Assembly (NCBI RefSeq): GCF_007896895.1
Contig: NZ_VOGW01000028.1
Coordinates: 66,820-106,363 of the forward strand
DNA length: 39,544 bases
Direction: 5' to 3'
Source of the DNA: Streptomyces misionensis
GTDB taxonomy: Bacteria > Actinomycetota > Actinomycetes > Streptomycetales > Streptomycetaceae
In this document: positions 15,842 through 22,353 of the stretch, in pieces
How positions within the stretch are numbered: the stretch's first letter is position 1
Layout: each line of letters starts with the position of its first letter
Made by a program: the position numbers and the translations under genes
The notes under the pieces: generated by a model
Told to the model about the DNA's origin: nothing
What the model saw: only the letters and a program-made list of their open reading frames with translations
Databases searched by the model: none

Positions 15842-16180
15842 TCATTGCGCTGCTCCACGCGCTTCCTGCTCGAACGCGAGGCGGCAGCGTTCGACCTGCT
15901 CGGCCACCCGCTCCATGAACCAGCGCATGATTTCGTAGGGGACGATGTGCTCGTCGTGGCCGTGGATGCGGACGGCCGGCTCCAGGCTCGGGTCCTCGTC
16001 GGGGATCACCGCCACCACGAAGGCATGTCCAGGCAGATGGGTCTCCGCACGGGGAATCCCGGCCCACGCAGCCGGTGCCGGGACGGCCTCGCTCAGCTCC
16101 ACGCACCAGGCGTCGTCCGGCAGGGCGTAGTGGTACTGGACGGCGTAGTGGCGGCCTGCATGAACGCGCAGCTCTGGCAT
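15842..16180 (-). CDS. Conserved-looking hypothetical protein, 112 residues
   Basis: I do not recognise this protein. It is soluble, acidic and rich in His and aromatic residues near both ends (HAGRHYAVQYHYALPDDAWCVEL; RIHGHDEHIVPYEIMRWFMERVAEQVERCRLAFEQ). A beta-rich first half and a C-terminal amphipathic helix are likely. Codon use is typical for the region and the frame is clean, which supports a real gene. There is no obvious ribosome binding site before the ATG at 16180. It may form an operon with the APH-like gene downstream. Confidence 0.6.
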   Translation of the reverse strand: MPELRVHAGRHYAVQYHYALPDDAWCVELSEAVPAPAAWAGIPRAETHLPGHAFVVAVIPDEDPSLEPAVRIHGHDEHIVPYEIMRWFMERVAEQVERCRLAFEQEARGAAQ

Positions 16181-16335
16181 GTCCGCAGGCTGTCACAGCC
16201 GTTCCGTCGAGTCTCGCGAATTTCCGCCCGGCGCCTGGTGCCGCCGTCGCCGGCGGTCGGGTTGCGACACCCGAGGCGGCGTCACCGGGAACGGCCGCGC
16301 TGCCGATCGGAGTCCGCGATCGAGGAGGGGCTGGT

Positions 16336-16354
16336 GTCTCCCGTAGGGGGAGAC
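16336..16354. promoter_or_regulatory. MerR-type operator upstream of the MerR pseudogene
   Basis: Perfect inverted repeat GTCTCCC-N5-GGGAGAC ending 14 bases before the MerR ATG. On the minus strand it is preceded directly by CTTGAC (16360-16355). That reproduces the TTGAC-plus-palindrome layout of MerR/SoxR-controlled promoters and points toward the minus-strand gene starting at 16180. It may serve that gene, autoregulation, or both. Confidence 0.55.
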
Positions 16355-16368
16355 GTCAAGGTGGGGGC

Positions 16369-16876
16369 ATGGACGGCGACACGCTCTACGCGATCGGTGA
16401 GTCGGCCCGTCGGACCGGTCTCACGGTCAGGACGATCCGTTTCCACTCCGATCGCGGAATCGTGACGCCGACGGAACGAAGCCCGGCCGGCCACCGCCGC
16501 TACGACGTCGACGCCGTCGCGCGCCTGGACCTCGTGCGGACCCTGCGGGAACCGGGACTGGACCTGCCCACGGTCCGCAAGGTCGTCGACCGGGAACTCT
16601 CGCTCCCCGAGGTGGCCGCGGCCCATGCCGAAGCACCGGCGGCGCAGATGCGCGTGCTGCGCCTGCGGCACGCCGTGCTGACCGCGGTGGCCGAGCGCCG
16701 GCTCACTCCCGAGGAGAGCGATCTCATGCACCAGCTCGCCCCGCTCTCCGAGGACGAACGCCGAGACCTCAGGTGATTTCCTCGGCGCTGTCTTCGACGG
16801 CCCCGGCGCGGACCCCGTGTTCGAGGGGGTCATGCGCTCGATGACCCCCGAACTTCCCGAGGACCCCGAGGCGGAG
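16369..16876 (+). pseudogene. MerR-family regulator, frameshifted near its C-terminus
   Basis: The intact first 135 codons encode a MerR helix-turn-helix (YAIGESARRTGLTVRTIRFHSDRGIV, residues about 6-31) and a long dimerisation helix, stopping at 16776 after DERRDLR. The next reading frame continues at 16772 as GDFLGAVFDGPGADPVF and then EGVMRSMTPELPEDPEAE, which looks like the natural continuation of this MerR type. Moving from frame 1 to frame 2 at about 16770 implies loss of two bases (or gain of one). The DNA-binding part is complete, so a truncated regulator could still function. A sequencing error is possible. Confidence 0.7.
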
Positions 16877-16989
16877 CCCGACGTCCACGCTCCCCGCGAC
16901 CTGCCCAGGGAGCGTGGACGTGGCCGTACACGGCCGGTTCCGTCAGAGGCGCGACGCCGGCGTGCCGGCGTTCCCGGCGCCTGCCGGGG

Positions 16990-17343
16990 TCAGGAGAAGA
17001 CGACGGAGCGCAGGAGGAGGCGGTCGCCGGCTCCCGCGCCGGGACGCAGGGTGTAGTAGATGTCGCCTTCGCAGTCCGCGTCCAGGAAGACGGTGGCGGT
17101 GGCGTCCGTGCGGTTCTTGGGCGCCCGGCTCACCGAACCCGGCTCGGAGGCGGGGCCCTGGAGGTTGATGCACTCGCCGCCGGGCGGATCGTTCAGGAAG
17201 CCGACGGCTTCGTATCCCTCGGCGGTGGTGTAGGTGTAGCGGAACTGGCCGGTTGCCGCCGAGGCCGAACCGGGTGCGGCCAGCAGCAGGAGGAAGGCAC
17301 TGCAGGCAGCGCCGAGGGCTGCCGTGAGGGAGCGTGCAGACAC
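16990..17343 (-). CDS. Small secreted protein of unknown function
   Basis: A 117-residue exported protein. The Sec signal peptide is residues 1-29 (SLTAALGAACSAFLLLLAAPGSASAA), and a mature domain of about 88 residues follows. It begins GQFRYTYTTAEGYEAVGFLNDPPGGECINL and contains two cysteines (in GECINL and ADCEGD) that probably pair. Short beta-rich secreted proteins of this type are common in Streptomyces. I know no function for them. The start is a GTG at 17343 preceded by GAGAGAGA. It converges on the decayed MerR gene. Confidence 0.75.
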   Translation of the reverse strand: MSARSLTAALGAACSAFLLLLAAPGSASAATGQFRYTYTTAEGYEAVGFLNDPPGGECINLQGPASEPGSVSRAPKNRTDATATVFLDADCEGDIYYTLRPGAGAGDRLLLRSVVFS

Positions 17344-17499
17344 GGGGATCTCTCTCTTCGGGTGGTACTGAGGTCAGTGCCAGCGATGCCCCTGAACAGG
17401 GCGGCATAGACCCTTTGTCCCTCGGACGGGGAAGCCGAATCGTTCCCCCTGGAACAGGAGGTTGTCCTGGCCGGCAGTTCATATGCCTTGCGGACGGGC

Positions 17500-18021
17500 T
17501 CACTCCGCGGCGGGATCGTCGTAGTCGTTCAGGAGGGGACTGTGGCGTTCGGTGAGTGGGCCGACGCCGAGGTCGTCCCGCATGAGCCCGCGCATTCTGG
17601 CGGCTGCTCTGCCGCGTGCCTCCCAACGGGCGCGGTCCTCGGGGCTGCTGACCGGGGTGCCGTCGATGTAGCCCGCGCAGATGCGGCGCAGGCAGTGGAA
17701 CACGTCGTTGGACGCCTTGACGACAGGCTGGGGCGCGATGAGCCACATCCGTTCCGAGGCGATGGCTATGCCCGAATCGCGAAAGGCCTCCCGCAGCGCG
17801 AGCGCCCGTGCGTCGTGGGACGGGTGATCCCGCCCGGCCAGGGCGCGCAGGGTCTCACCGAGGACCTTCACGGTGGTGGTGTACTGCGTGTAGACGTCGA
17901 GCCGCAGCCGAAGGGCCTCTTTGACGTCGTCGTGCTTCCAGCGATTGCGATCGGCGATGAGGGTGGCGGCGATGCCGATCGCGGCCCCGGCCAGAGTGGA
18001 GAGCAGTGGCAACCAGTCCAT
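17500..18021 (-). CDS. Membrane-anchored hypothetical protein
   Basis: A 173-residue protein. Residues 1-22 (MDWLPLLSTLAGAAIGIAATLI) form one N-terminal transmembrane anchor, followed by a charged helical cytoplasmic domain (ADRNRWKHDDVKEALRLRLDVYTQYTTTVKVLGETLRAL). Streptomyces has many such single-anchor proteins of unknown role. The ATG at 18021 was chosen because the hydrophobic anchor starts there. A GTG 48 bases upstream in frame (18069) is an alternative, and neither has a good ribosome binding site. Confidence 0.7.
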   Translation of the reverse strand: MDWLPLLSTLAGAAIGIAATLIADRNRWKHDDVKEALRLRLDVYTQYTTTVKVLGETLRALAGRDHPSHDARALALREAFRDSGIAIASERMWLIAPQPVVKASNDVFHCLRRICAGYIDGTPVSSPEDRARWEARGRAAARMRGLMRDDLGVGPLTERHSPLLNDYDDPAAE

Positions 18022-18145
18022 GCGGGCCAGCTTGGGCCATCCCGTGCCCGTGGCACCAGGTGGGCGCACGGGGACCCTGCGACCTGGGACCGTCCCCCGG
18101 GGACGCGGACTCGCGGAGCGAGCGGTTGCCGTGAGGGGGAAGTGG

Positions 18146-18583
18146 TCAGGCCTCCGGCCGGAGCAGTCCGTTCCGCACGGCGGGGTCGGGATCGGCCCAG
18201 ACGGCCATGGCGGTGTTCATGTGGAGGAATCCGAGTTTGCGGTAGAAGGGTTCGGTGCCGGGGCTGGCGTAGAGGATGATCTTCTTGTGGCCTCGCGCCA
18301 GTTGCAGCAGTTCGCGGATGATGTCGGACCCGAGGCCCTGCCCCTGGTGGTCGGGATGGACGGCCACATCGGCGATATAGGCGCAGTCGCCGCCGTCCGC
18401 CAGCGCGCGTCCCGCGCCGACGAGCACGTCACCGGCGCGGACGAAGCAGGTGAAGCGGCTGTTGCCGAACACGGTGGCGAGCGCCTCGGGAGGCTTGTGG
18501 CCCAGCGGTGCGATCCGGTACAGCCGCGACAGCTCCTCGAGGTCCACATCCGCGAGGCGGTACCCCCATGAGTAGTCTCCCAA
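18146..18583 (-). CDS. GNAT-family N-acetyltransferase
   Basis: A 145-residue GNAT protein. The acetyl-CoA binding loop HPDHQGQGLGSDII follows the beta-4 strand YIADVAV. The C-terminal ILYASPGTEPFYRKLGF is the usual beta-5/alpha-4 region. It is full length for the family. The substrate could be a protein, an antibiotic or a polyamine and cannot be assigned. It lies downstream of the MFS gene on the same strand, separated by 124 bases with small hairpins, so it is probably a separate transcript. Confidence 0.9.
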   Translation of the reverse strand: MGDYSWGYRLADVDLEELSRLYRIAPLGHKPPEALATVFGNSRFTCFVRAGDVLVGAGRALADGGDCAYIADVAVHPDHQGQGLGSDIIRELLQLARGHKKIILYASPGTEPFYRKLGFLHMNTAMAVWADPDPAVRNGLLRPEA

Positions 18584-18607
18584 CGTCCCGTTCTCCTCTC
18601 CGTGTTC

Positions 18608-18656
18608 ACCGGGGCGGCCCCGGTGTCGCCGGCCGCCGGCCGGACCTCGCGTCCGG
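18608..18656 (-). terminator. Tandem small hairpins after the MFS gene
   Basis: Two perfect short inverted repeats, ACCGGGG/CCCCGGT (18608-18624) and CCGGAC/GTCCGG (18640-18656), lie between the MFS stop and the GNAT start. They may terminate the exporter transcript. Confidence 0.35.
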
Positions 18657-18707
18657 ATCGTACGGACAACCGACTCGTTCCCGCCGGGGATTTCGGCGGA
18701 TTCGTGA

Positions 18708-19985
18708 TCACCGGCGCGTCAGAGGGGCTTGGCGCCGGACCGGTGGGGAAACCGCGGTGACGGGGGCGTGGCCGGGGGTGACCGCGTGCGGCGGCAGCGA
18801 GCGCTCGGCGCACAGGAGGATCGCCGCGCCGGCCAGAACCATCAGCGCGAGTACCGTCCACAGGTGCCACTGCCCCGCGTCGAGCAGGAATCCCAGCAGC
18901 AGGGGCGCGACGGTGCGGCAGAGCGACCAGGACAGTTGATAGACCGACAGGTAGCGTCCCCGCAGCTGATCGGGGGCGGCCTGGACGGACAGGCCCAGCG
19001 AGGGGGAGGAGTGGACGAGTTCCCCGGCGGTGTAGAGCACCGCCACCGCGAGGACGGCGACGATGGCGTCCGGGCCGCTGACGAGTCGGGGGAGGACGGC
19101 GAAGGCGGCGAAGGAGAGGGCGAAGACGACGGCGCCGAGCGCGGCCGCGCGCGTGCGCCTGCCGCGCAGGGTCAGGCGGGCGGCGGGAACGCCGAGTACG
19201 GCGACGAGAGCGGTGTTGACGGCGAAGACGGCCCCGGCCAGGGCATCGGGCAGGGCGACATCGCGGGTGAGGAAGACCGGCAGGGCCATGGCCTGGGCGG
19301 TGTAGCCGAAGGCGATCAGGAAATTGGCCGCCGTGATGAGCAGATAGGGCCGGTCGGCGAGCACCTGCCGGTACCCCTCCCGGGTCCCCGGCGACTCGGC
19401 GCCGCCACGGATGTTCGGGATCCGGGTCACCAGGACCGCGGCGATGGCGAAGACCACCGCCAGGACCTCGGCGGCCGCGATGAAACCGGCGGTGCCGTCC
19501 AGCGCCAGCAGGCCGGCTGCCGCCAGACTGCCGCATCCCATTCCGGCGTTGCGCAGGCTGCGGTCCCACGCCAGGAGCCGGTCACGCTCGGCGCCTTGGG
19601 CGATGTCGCCGATGAGCGCCTGCTGGCTGGGCGAGGAAGCCCACATCCCCACCGCGACCACCAGGGCGATCGTCAGGAAGGCGGGGTAGGAGCCGGCGAA
19701 CGGGTAGGCGGCGAAACCGAGCGCCCGTAACGCGAGCACGCCGATGAGCACCCGCCGGCCGCCGAACCGGTCGATCACGATGCCCACGGCCGGCATGAAC
19801 GCCAGCGCACAGAGCCCGGCGATCGTCAGGCCCGCGCCGATCGATGTCAGGGACAGGCCGGTGAGCGAGCGGATGAACAGCATCGTCAGCGGGACGTACA
19901 TGCCGTCCCCGATCGAGCCGGCCAGGCTCGCGGTGACGAGGCGACGGGCGCGAACGCGGGCCTCAGCGGAGGTCGAGCGCACCAC
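18708..19985 (-). CDS. MFS transporter (about 12 TM) with a TTA codon
   Basis: A 425-residue membrane protein with about twelve hydrophobic segments. The motif-A-like loop VIDRFGGRRVLIG (70-82) follows TM2, and a related segment appears in the second half. The type resembles macrolide-efflux or multidrug MFS proteins. The start GTG at 19985 overlaps the end of the DsbA-like gene by 23 bases, so the two form an operon controlled from the MarR palindromes. Codon 86 (Leu, bases 19730-19728) is TTA, so translation may depend on the bldA tRNA. The substrate is unknown. Pairing with a thiol-redox enzyme and MarR suggests export or detoxification of an electrophilic or aromatic compound (inference). 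Confidence 0.9.
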   Translation of the reverse strand: MVRSTSAEARVRARRLVTASLAGSIGDGMYVPLTMLFIRSLTGLSLTSIGAGLTIAGLCALAFMPAVGIVIDRFGGRRVLIGVLALRALGFAAYPFAGSYPAFLTIALVVAVGMWASSPSQQALIGDIAQGAERDRLLAWDRSLRNAGMGCGSLAAAGLLALDGTAGFIAAAEVLAVVFAIAAVLVTRIPNIRGGAESPGTREGYRQVLADRPYLLITAANFLIAFGYTAQAMALPVFLTRDVALPDALAGAVFAVNTALVAVLGVPAARLTLRGRRTRAAALGAVVFALSFAAFAVLPRLVSGPDAIVAVLAVAVLYTAGELVHSSPSLGLSVQAAPDQLRGRYLSVYQLSWSLCRTVAPLLLGFLLDAGQWHLWTVLALMVLAGAAILLCAERSLPPHAVTPGHAPVTAVSPPVRRQAPLTRR

Positions 19986-20586
19986 GCCCCCGCTTCAGCT
20001 CGGCGAACGCGCCCGTCCCGGCCAGCGTCCGGACGGCCTGGAAGAGCCGGACCGCCTCCTCGCCCCTCGGGACGGAGGTGAGGACGGGGCCGAAGAAGCC
20101 GGTGCCGTCCACGGTGACGACGGGGGTCCCGGCCTCCTCGCCGACCGCTTCCTGCCCGACCTGGTGGCCGGCGCGCAGGCGCGCGTCGAATGCGTCGGTG
20201 TGCGCGGCCTCGGCCAGGGACGCGGGCAGCCCCAGCTCGTCGAGGGACTCGGCGATGACCGCGTCGTAGTCCTTGTCGCGCGCCACGTGGACGCGTCGGC
20301 CGAGCGCGGTGTAGAGGTCACGCAGCACGGCATCGCCGTGGAGGGCTTCGACGGCCGCGCACACCCGGGCCGGGCCCCAGGCCCGGTCATTGAACTCGCG
20401 GTACCAGGGCTCGAGTTCGCGGTGCTCGTTGAGCACGGACAGGCTCATGATCCGGAACCGCAGGTCGATCGGCAGGAGCCGTTCGACCTCCAGCAGCCAG
20501 CGGGAGGTGACCCAGGCGAAGGGGCAGGCGGGGTCGAAGTGACACACGACCGACGGGGCGGCTTGGACATCCATGACATCTTCCAT
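19963..20586 (-). CDS. DsbA-family oxidoreductase (mycothiol-dependent nitroreductase-like)
   Basis: A 207-residue thioredoxin-fold protein of the DsbA/FrnE group. The active-site region is HFDPACPFAWVTSRWLLEVE; the family form is CPWC in Rv2466c-like enzymes, so here the second cysteine is replaced by Ala. TPVVTVDGTGFFGPVLT carries the conserved cis-Pro loop. Actinobacterial relatives use mycothiol; a single-cysteine site would act by a monothiol or isomerase-like mechanism. I prefer the ATG at 20586 because TAATTT lies exactly seven bases before it (leaderless promoter); ATG 20574 is also possible. It overlaps the downstream MFS gene and is divergent from a MarR regulator. Confidence 0.85.
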   Translation of the reverse strand: MEDVMDVQAAPSVVCHFDPACPFAWVTSRWLLEVERLLPIDLRFRIMSLSVLNEHRELEPWYREFNDRAWGPARVCAAVEALHGDAVLRDLYTALGRRVHVARDKDYDAVIAESLDELGLPASLAEAAHTDAFDARLRAGHQVGQEAVGEEAGTPVVTVDGTGFFGPVLTSVPRGEEAVRLFQAVRTLAGTGAFAELKRGRGALDLR

Positions 20587-20614
20587 GGAAGATAAATTAT
20601 CATCCGCGGAAGAT
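20578..20614. promoter_or_regulatory. Two tandem palindromic MarR operators
   Basis: ATCTTCCATGGAAGAT (20578-20593) is a perfect 16-bp palindrome. ATCATCCGCGGAAGAT (20599-20614) is a near copy with one mismatch in symmetry. Their centres are 21 bases apart, two helical turns, so two dimers would bind one face of the DNA. They overlap both promoters in the DsbA/MarR gap, as expected for autorepression and control of the exporter operon. Confidence 0.75.
20594..20599 (-). promoter_or_regulatory. -10 element for leaderless DsbA-like transcript
   Basis: TAATTT on the minus strand (20599-20594) ends seven bases before the ATG at 20586. It sits between the two MarR palindromes. Confidence 0.45.
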
Positions 20615-20619
20615 ACAAT
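20614..20619 (+). promoter_or_regulatory. -10 element for leaderless MarR transcript
   Basis: TACAAT ends seven bases before the ATG at 20627 and abuts the second palindrome. This supports 20627 rather than 20618 as the translation start. Confidence 0.5.
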
Positions 20620-20626
20620 GGAAGCC

Positions 20627-21127
20627 ATGCAGCCCGATCCCATCGCCGCCATCGTCGACCAGTGGAAACGCGAGAGGCCCGACCTCGACGCGGCACCCAT
20701 GCTCGTCATCGGCCGGCTCTTCCGGCTCACCAGCGCCCTGGACCAGCGGCTGCGCCCGCCCTTCGCGGCCGCGGGACTGGGAAGCGGCGACTTCGACGTG
20801 CTCGCGGCGCTACGACGGTCAGGGGCGCCCTACGCCCTGTCCGCGGGCGAGCTCAGCCGCACCGTCCTGGTCACCACCGGCGCGATCACCAAGCGCGTCG
20901 ACCGGCTCGAAGCCCGGGGCCTGGTCGCCAGATCCGTGGACCGGAGCGACTCGCGCGGACGTCTCGTCACCCTCACCCCCGAGGGCGTCGCACTGACCGA
21001 CGAGCTCATCGCCGTCCACCTGGACAACCAGCGCAGGCTCCTGGCCGGACTCGGCGAGGACGAGCGGGCCCGACTGGCCTCCCTGCTCGAACGACTCGCC
21101 CTCACGCTCACCTCGGACGACGACTGA
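20627..21127 (+). CDS. MarR-family transcriptional regulator
   Basis: A 166-residue winged-helix regulator. The helix-turn-helix and wing are clear: YALSAGELSRTVLVTTGAITKRVDRLEARGLVARSVDRSDSRGRLVTLTPEG, with the DxR.....VTLT wing typical of MarR. Flanking helices form the dimer interface. The start at 20627 fits a leaderless mRNA; ATG 20618 would add MEA. It is divergent from the DsbA-MFS pair over two near-identical palindromes and is therefore its probable ligand-responsive repressor. Confidence 0.92.
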   Translation: MQPDPIAAIVDQWKRERPDLDAAPMLVIGRLFRLTSALDQRLRPPFAAAGLGSGDFDVLAALRRSGAPYALSAGELSRTVLVTTGAITKRVDRLEARGLVARSVDRSDSRGRLVTLTPEGVALTDELIAVHLDNQRRLLAGLGEDERARLASLLERLALTLTSDDD

Positions 21128-21181
21128 AACCCCGGCGGGCGCGCCGCTCCGCGCCCGCTCGCCGCCCCGTCGCTCCGCATC

Positions 21182-21206
21182 GTTTACGCAAGCCGCTTAC
21201 GTAAAC
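21182..21206. promoter_or_regulatory. LacI-type operator upstream of the LacI gene
   Basis: Perfect inverted repeat GTTTACG (21182-21188) and CGTAAAC (21200-21206) with an 11-base spacer. It contains a fully symmetric TTACGTAA core at 21198-21205. LacI-family proteins bind such CG-centred palindromes. It lies just upstream of the -10 element of the LacI gene, so autoregulation is likely. Confidence 0.6.
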
Positions 21207-21211
21207 CGCGC

Positions 21212-21217
21212 TATTCT
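21212..21217 (+). promoter_or_regulatory. -10 element for leaderless LacI transcript
   Basis: TATTCT ends exactly seven bases before the ATG at 21225, and there is no Shine-Dalgarno sequence. This predicts transcription starting at the A of ATG. Confidence 0.5.
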
Positions 21218-21224
21218 TGCGTTC

Positions 21225-22223
21225 ATGACGCGACGACTTGCGGAAGTGGCGAAGAAGGTCGGGGTCAGCGAGGCCACGGTCAGCCGGGTGCTCAACGGCA
21301 GGCCCGGAGTCTCCGACGCCACCCGGCAGGCGGTGCTCACCGCTCTCGACGTCCTGGGCTACGAGCGCCCCACCCAGCTGCGCGGTGAACGCGCCCGGCT
21401 CGTCGGCCTGGTCCTGCCGGAGCTGCAGAATCCCATCTTCCCCGCATTCGCCGAGGTCATCGGTGGTGCGCTCGCCCAGCTCGGGCTCACCCCGGTGCTG
21501 TGTACCCAGACCAAGGGCGGCGTCTCGGAGGCGGACTACGTCGAACTGCTGCTCCAGCAGCAGGTGTCCGGCGTCGTCTTCGCCGGCGGCCTCTACGCCC
21601 AGGCCGACGCCCCGCACGACCACTACCGGCTGCTCGCCGACCGCAACATCCCCGTCGTCCTGGTCAACGCGGCCATCGAACACCTCGGCTTCCCGGGCGT
21701 GTCCTGCGACGACGCGGTCGCCGTCGAACAGGCCTGGCGGCACCTGGCCTCGCTCGGCCACGAGCGCATCGGACTGCTCCTCGGCCCCGGCGACCACATG
21801 CCCTCCGCCCGCAAACTGGCCGCCGCGCACGCCCTCACCGGCGGTCTGCCGGAGGAGCGCGTCGCGCGGGCCATCTTCTCCATCGAGGGCGGCCACGCCG
21901 CCGCCTCCCGGCTGATCGACCGCGGTGTCACCGGCATCATCTGCGCCAGCGACCCCCTCGCCCTCGGCGCGATCCGGGCCGCCCGGCGCAAGGGCTGCGA
22001 CGTCCCGGGCCGGATCTCCGTCGTCGGCTACGACGACTCGGCGTTCATGAACTGCACCGAACCCCCGCTCACCACCGTCCGCCAGCCCATCGAGGCCATG
22101 GGGCGCGCGGCCGTGGAACTGCTGAACGTGCAGATCGGCGGCACCGCCGTACCCGCCGAGGAGCTTCTGTTCGAACCCGAACTGGTGGTGCGCGGATCGA
22201 CCGGGCAAGCACCGCGCGACTGA
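21225..22223 (+). CDS. LacI-family transcriptional regulator of the glucan operon
   Basis: A 332-residue LacI/GalR regulator. The N-terminal helix-turn-helix and hinge helix are RLAEVAKKVGVSEATVSRVLNGRPGVSDATRQAVLTALDVLGYE. The periplasmic-binding-protein-like sugar domain runs from about residue 60 to 320 (VGLVLPELQNPIFPAFAEVIGGAL ... ISVVGYDDSAFMNCTEPPLTTVRQP). It is full length. It lies 130 bases before the sugar ABC operon on the same strand and is its obvious candidate repressor. The inducer is probably an alpha-gluco-oligosaccharide (inference from the operon). Confidence 0.93.
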   Translation: MTRRLAEVAKKVGVSEATVSRVLNGRPGVSDATRQAVLTALDVLGYERPTQLRGERARLVGLVLPELQNPIFPAFAEVIGGALAQLGLTPVLCTQTKGGVSEADYVELLLQQQVSGVVFAGGLYAQADAPHDHYRLLADRNIPVVLVNAAIEHLGFPGVSCDDAVAVEQAWRHLASLGHERIGLLLGPGDHMPSARKLAAAHALTGGLPEERVARAIFSIEGGHAAASRLIDRGVTGIICASDPLALGAIRAARRKGCDVPGRISVVGYDDSAFMNCTEPPLTTVRQPIEAMGRAAVELLNVQIGGTAVPAEELLFEPELVVRGSTGQAPRD

Positions 22224-22244
22224 GGCCCCGGTACATCCAATCGG

Positions 22245-22261
22245 CTGTCAAATAATTACAG
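22245..22261. promoter_or_regulatory. AT-rich imperfect palindrome before the ABC operon
   Basis: CTGTCAAATAATTACAG is unusually AT-rich for this DNA, with symmetric CTGT/ACAG ends, about 95 bases before the binding-protein ATG. It is a candidate promoter or operator for the sugar operon. It does not match the LacI-type site at 21182-21206. Confidence 0.35.
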
Positions 22262-22353
22262 AACTCGCGCGACATCTTGCGGACCCTTGTCGGCGGTGCT
22301 TGAGTGTGCCGCGCCCACTGCTCCCGCCATGAGTGCCACCGAGGGGTCCATCG

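Noticed and set aside
16817..17056. Separate small gene starting at a GTG after the MerR gene
   Set aside because: Its first 20 residues are the displaced MerR C-terminus and the remainder is Arg-rich non-coding translation antisense to the secreted-protein gene.
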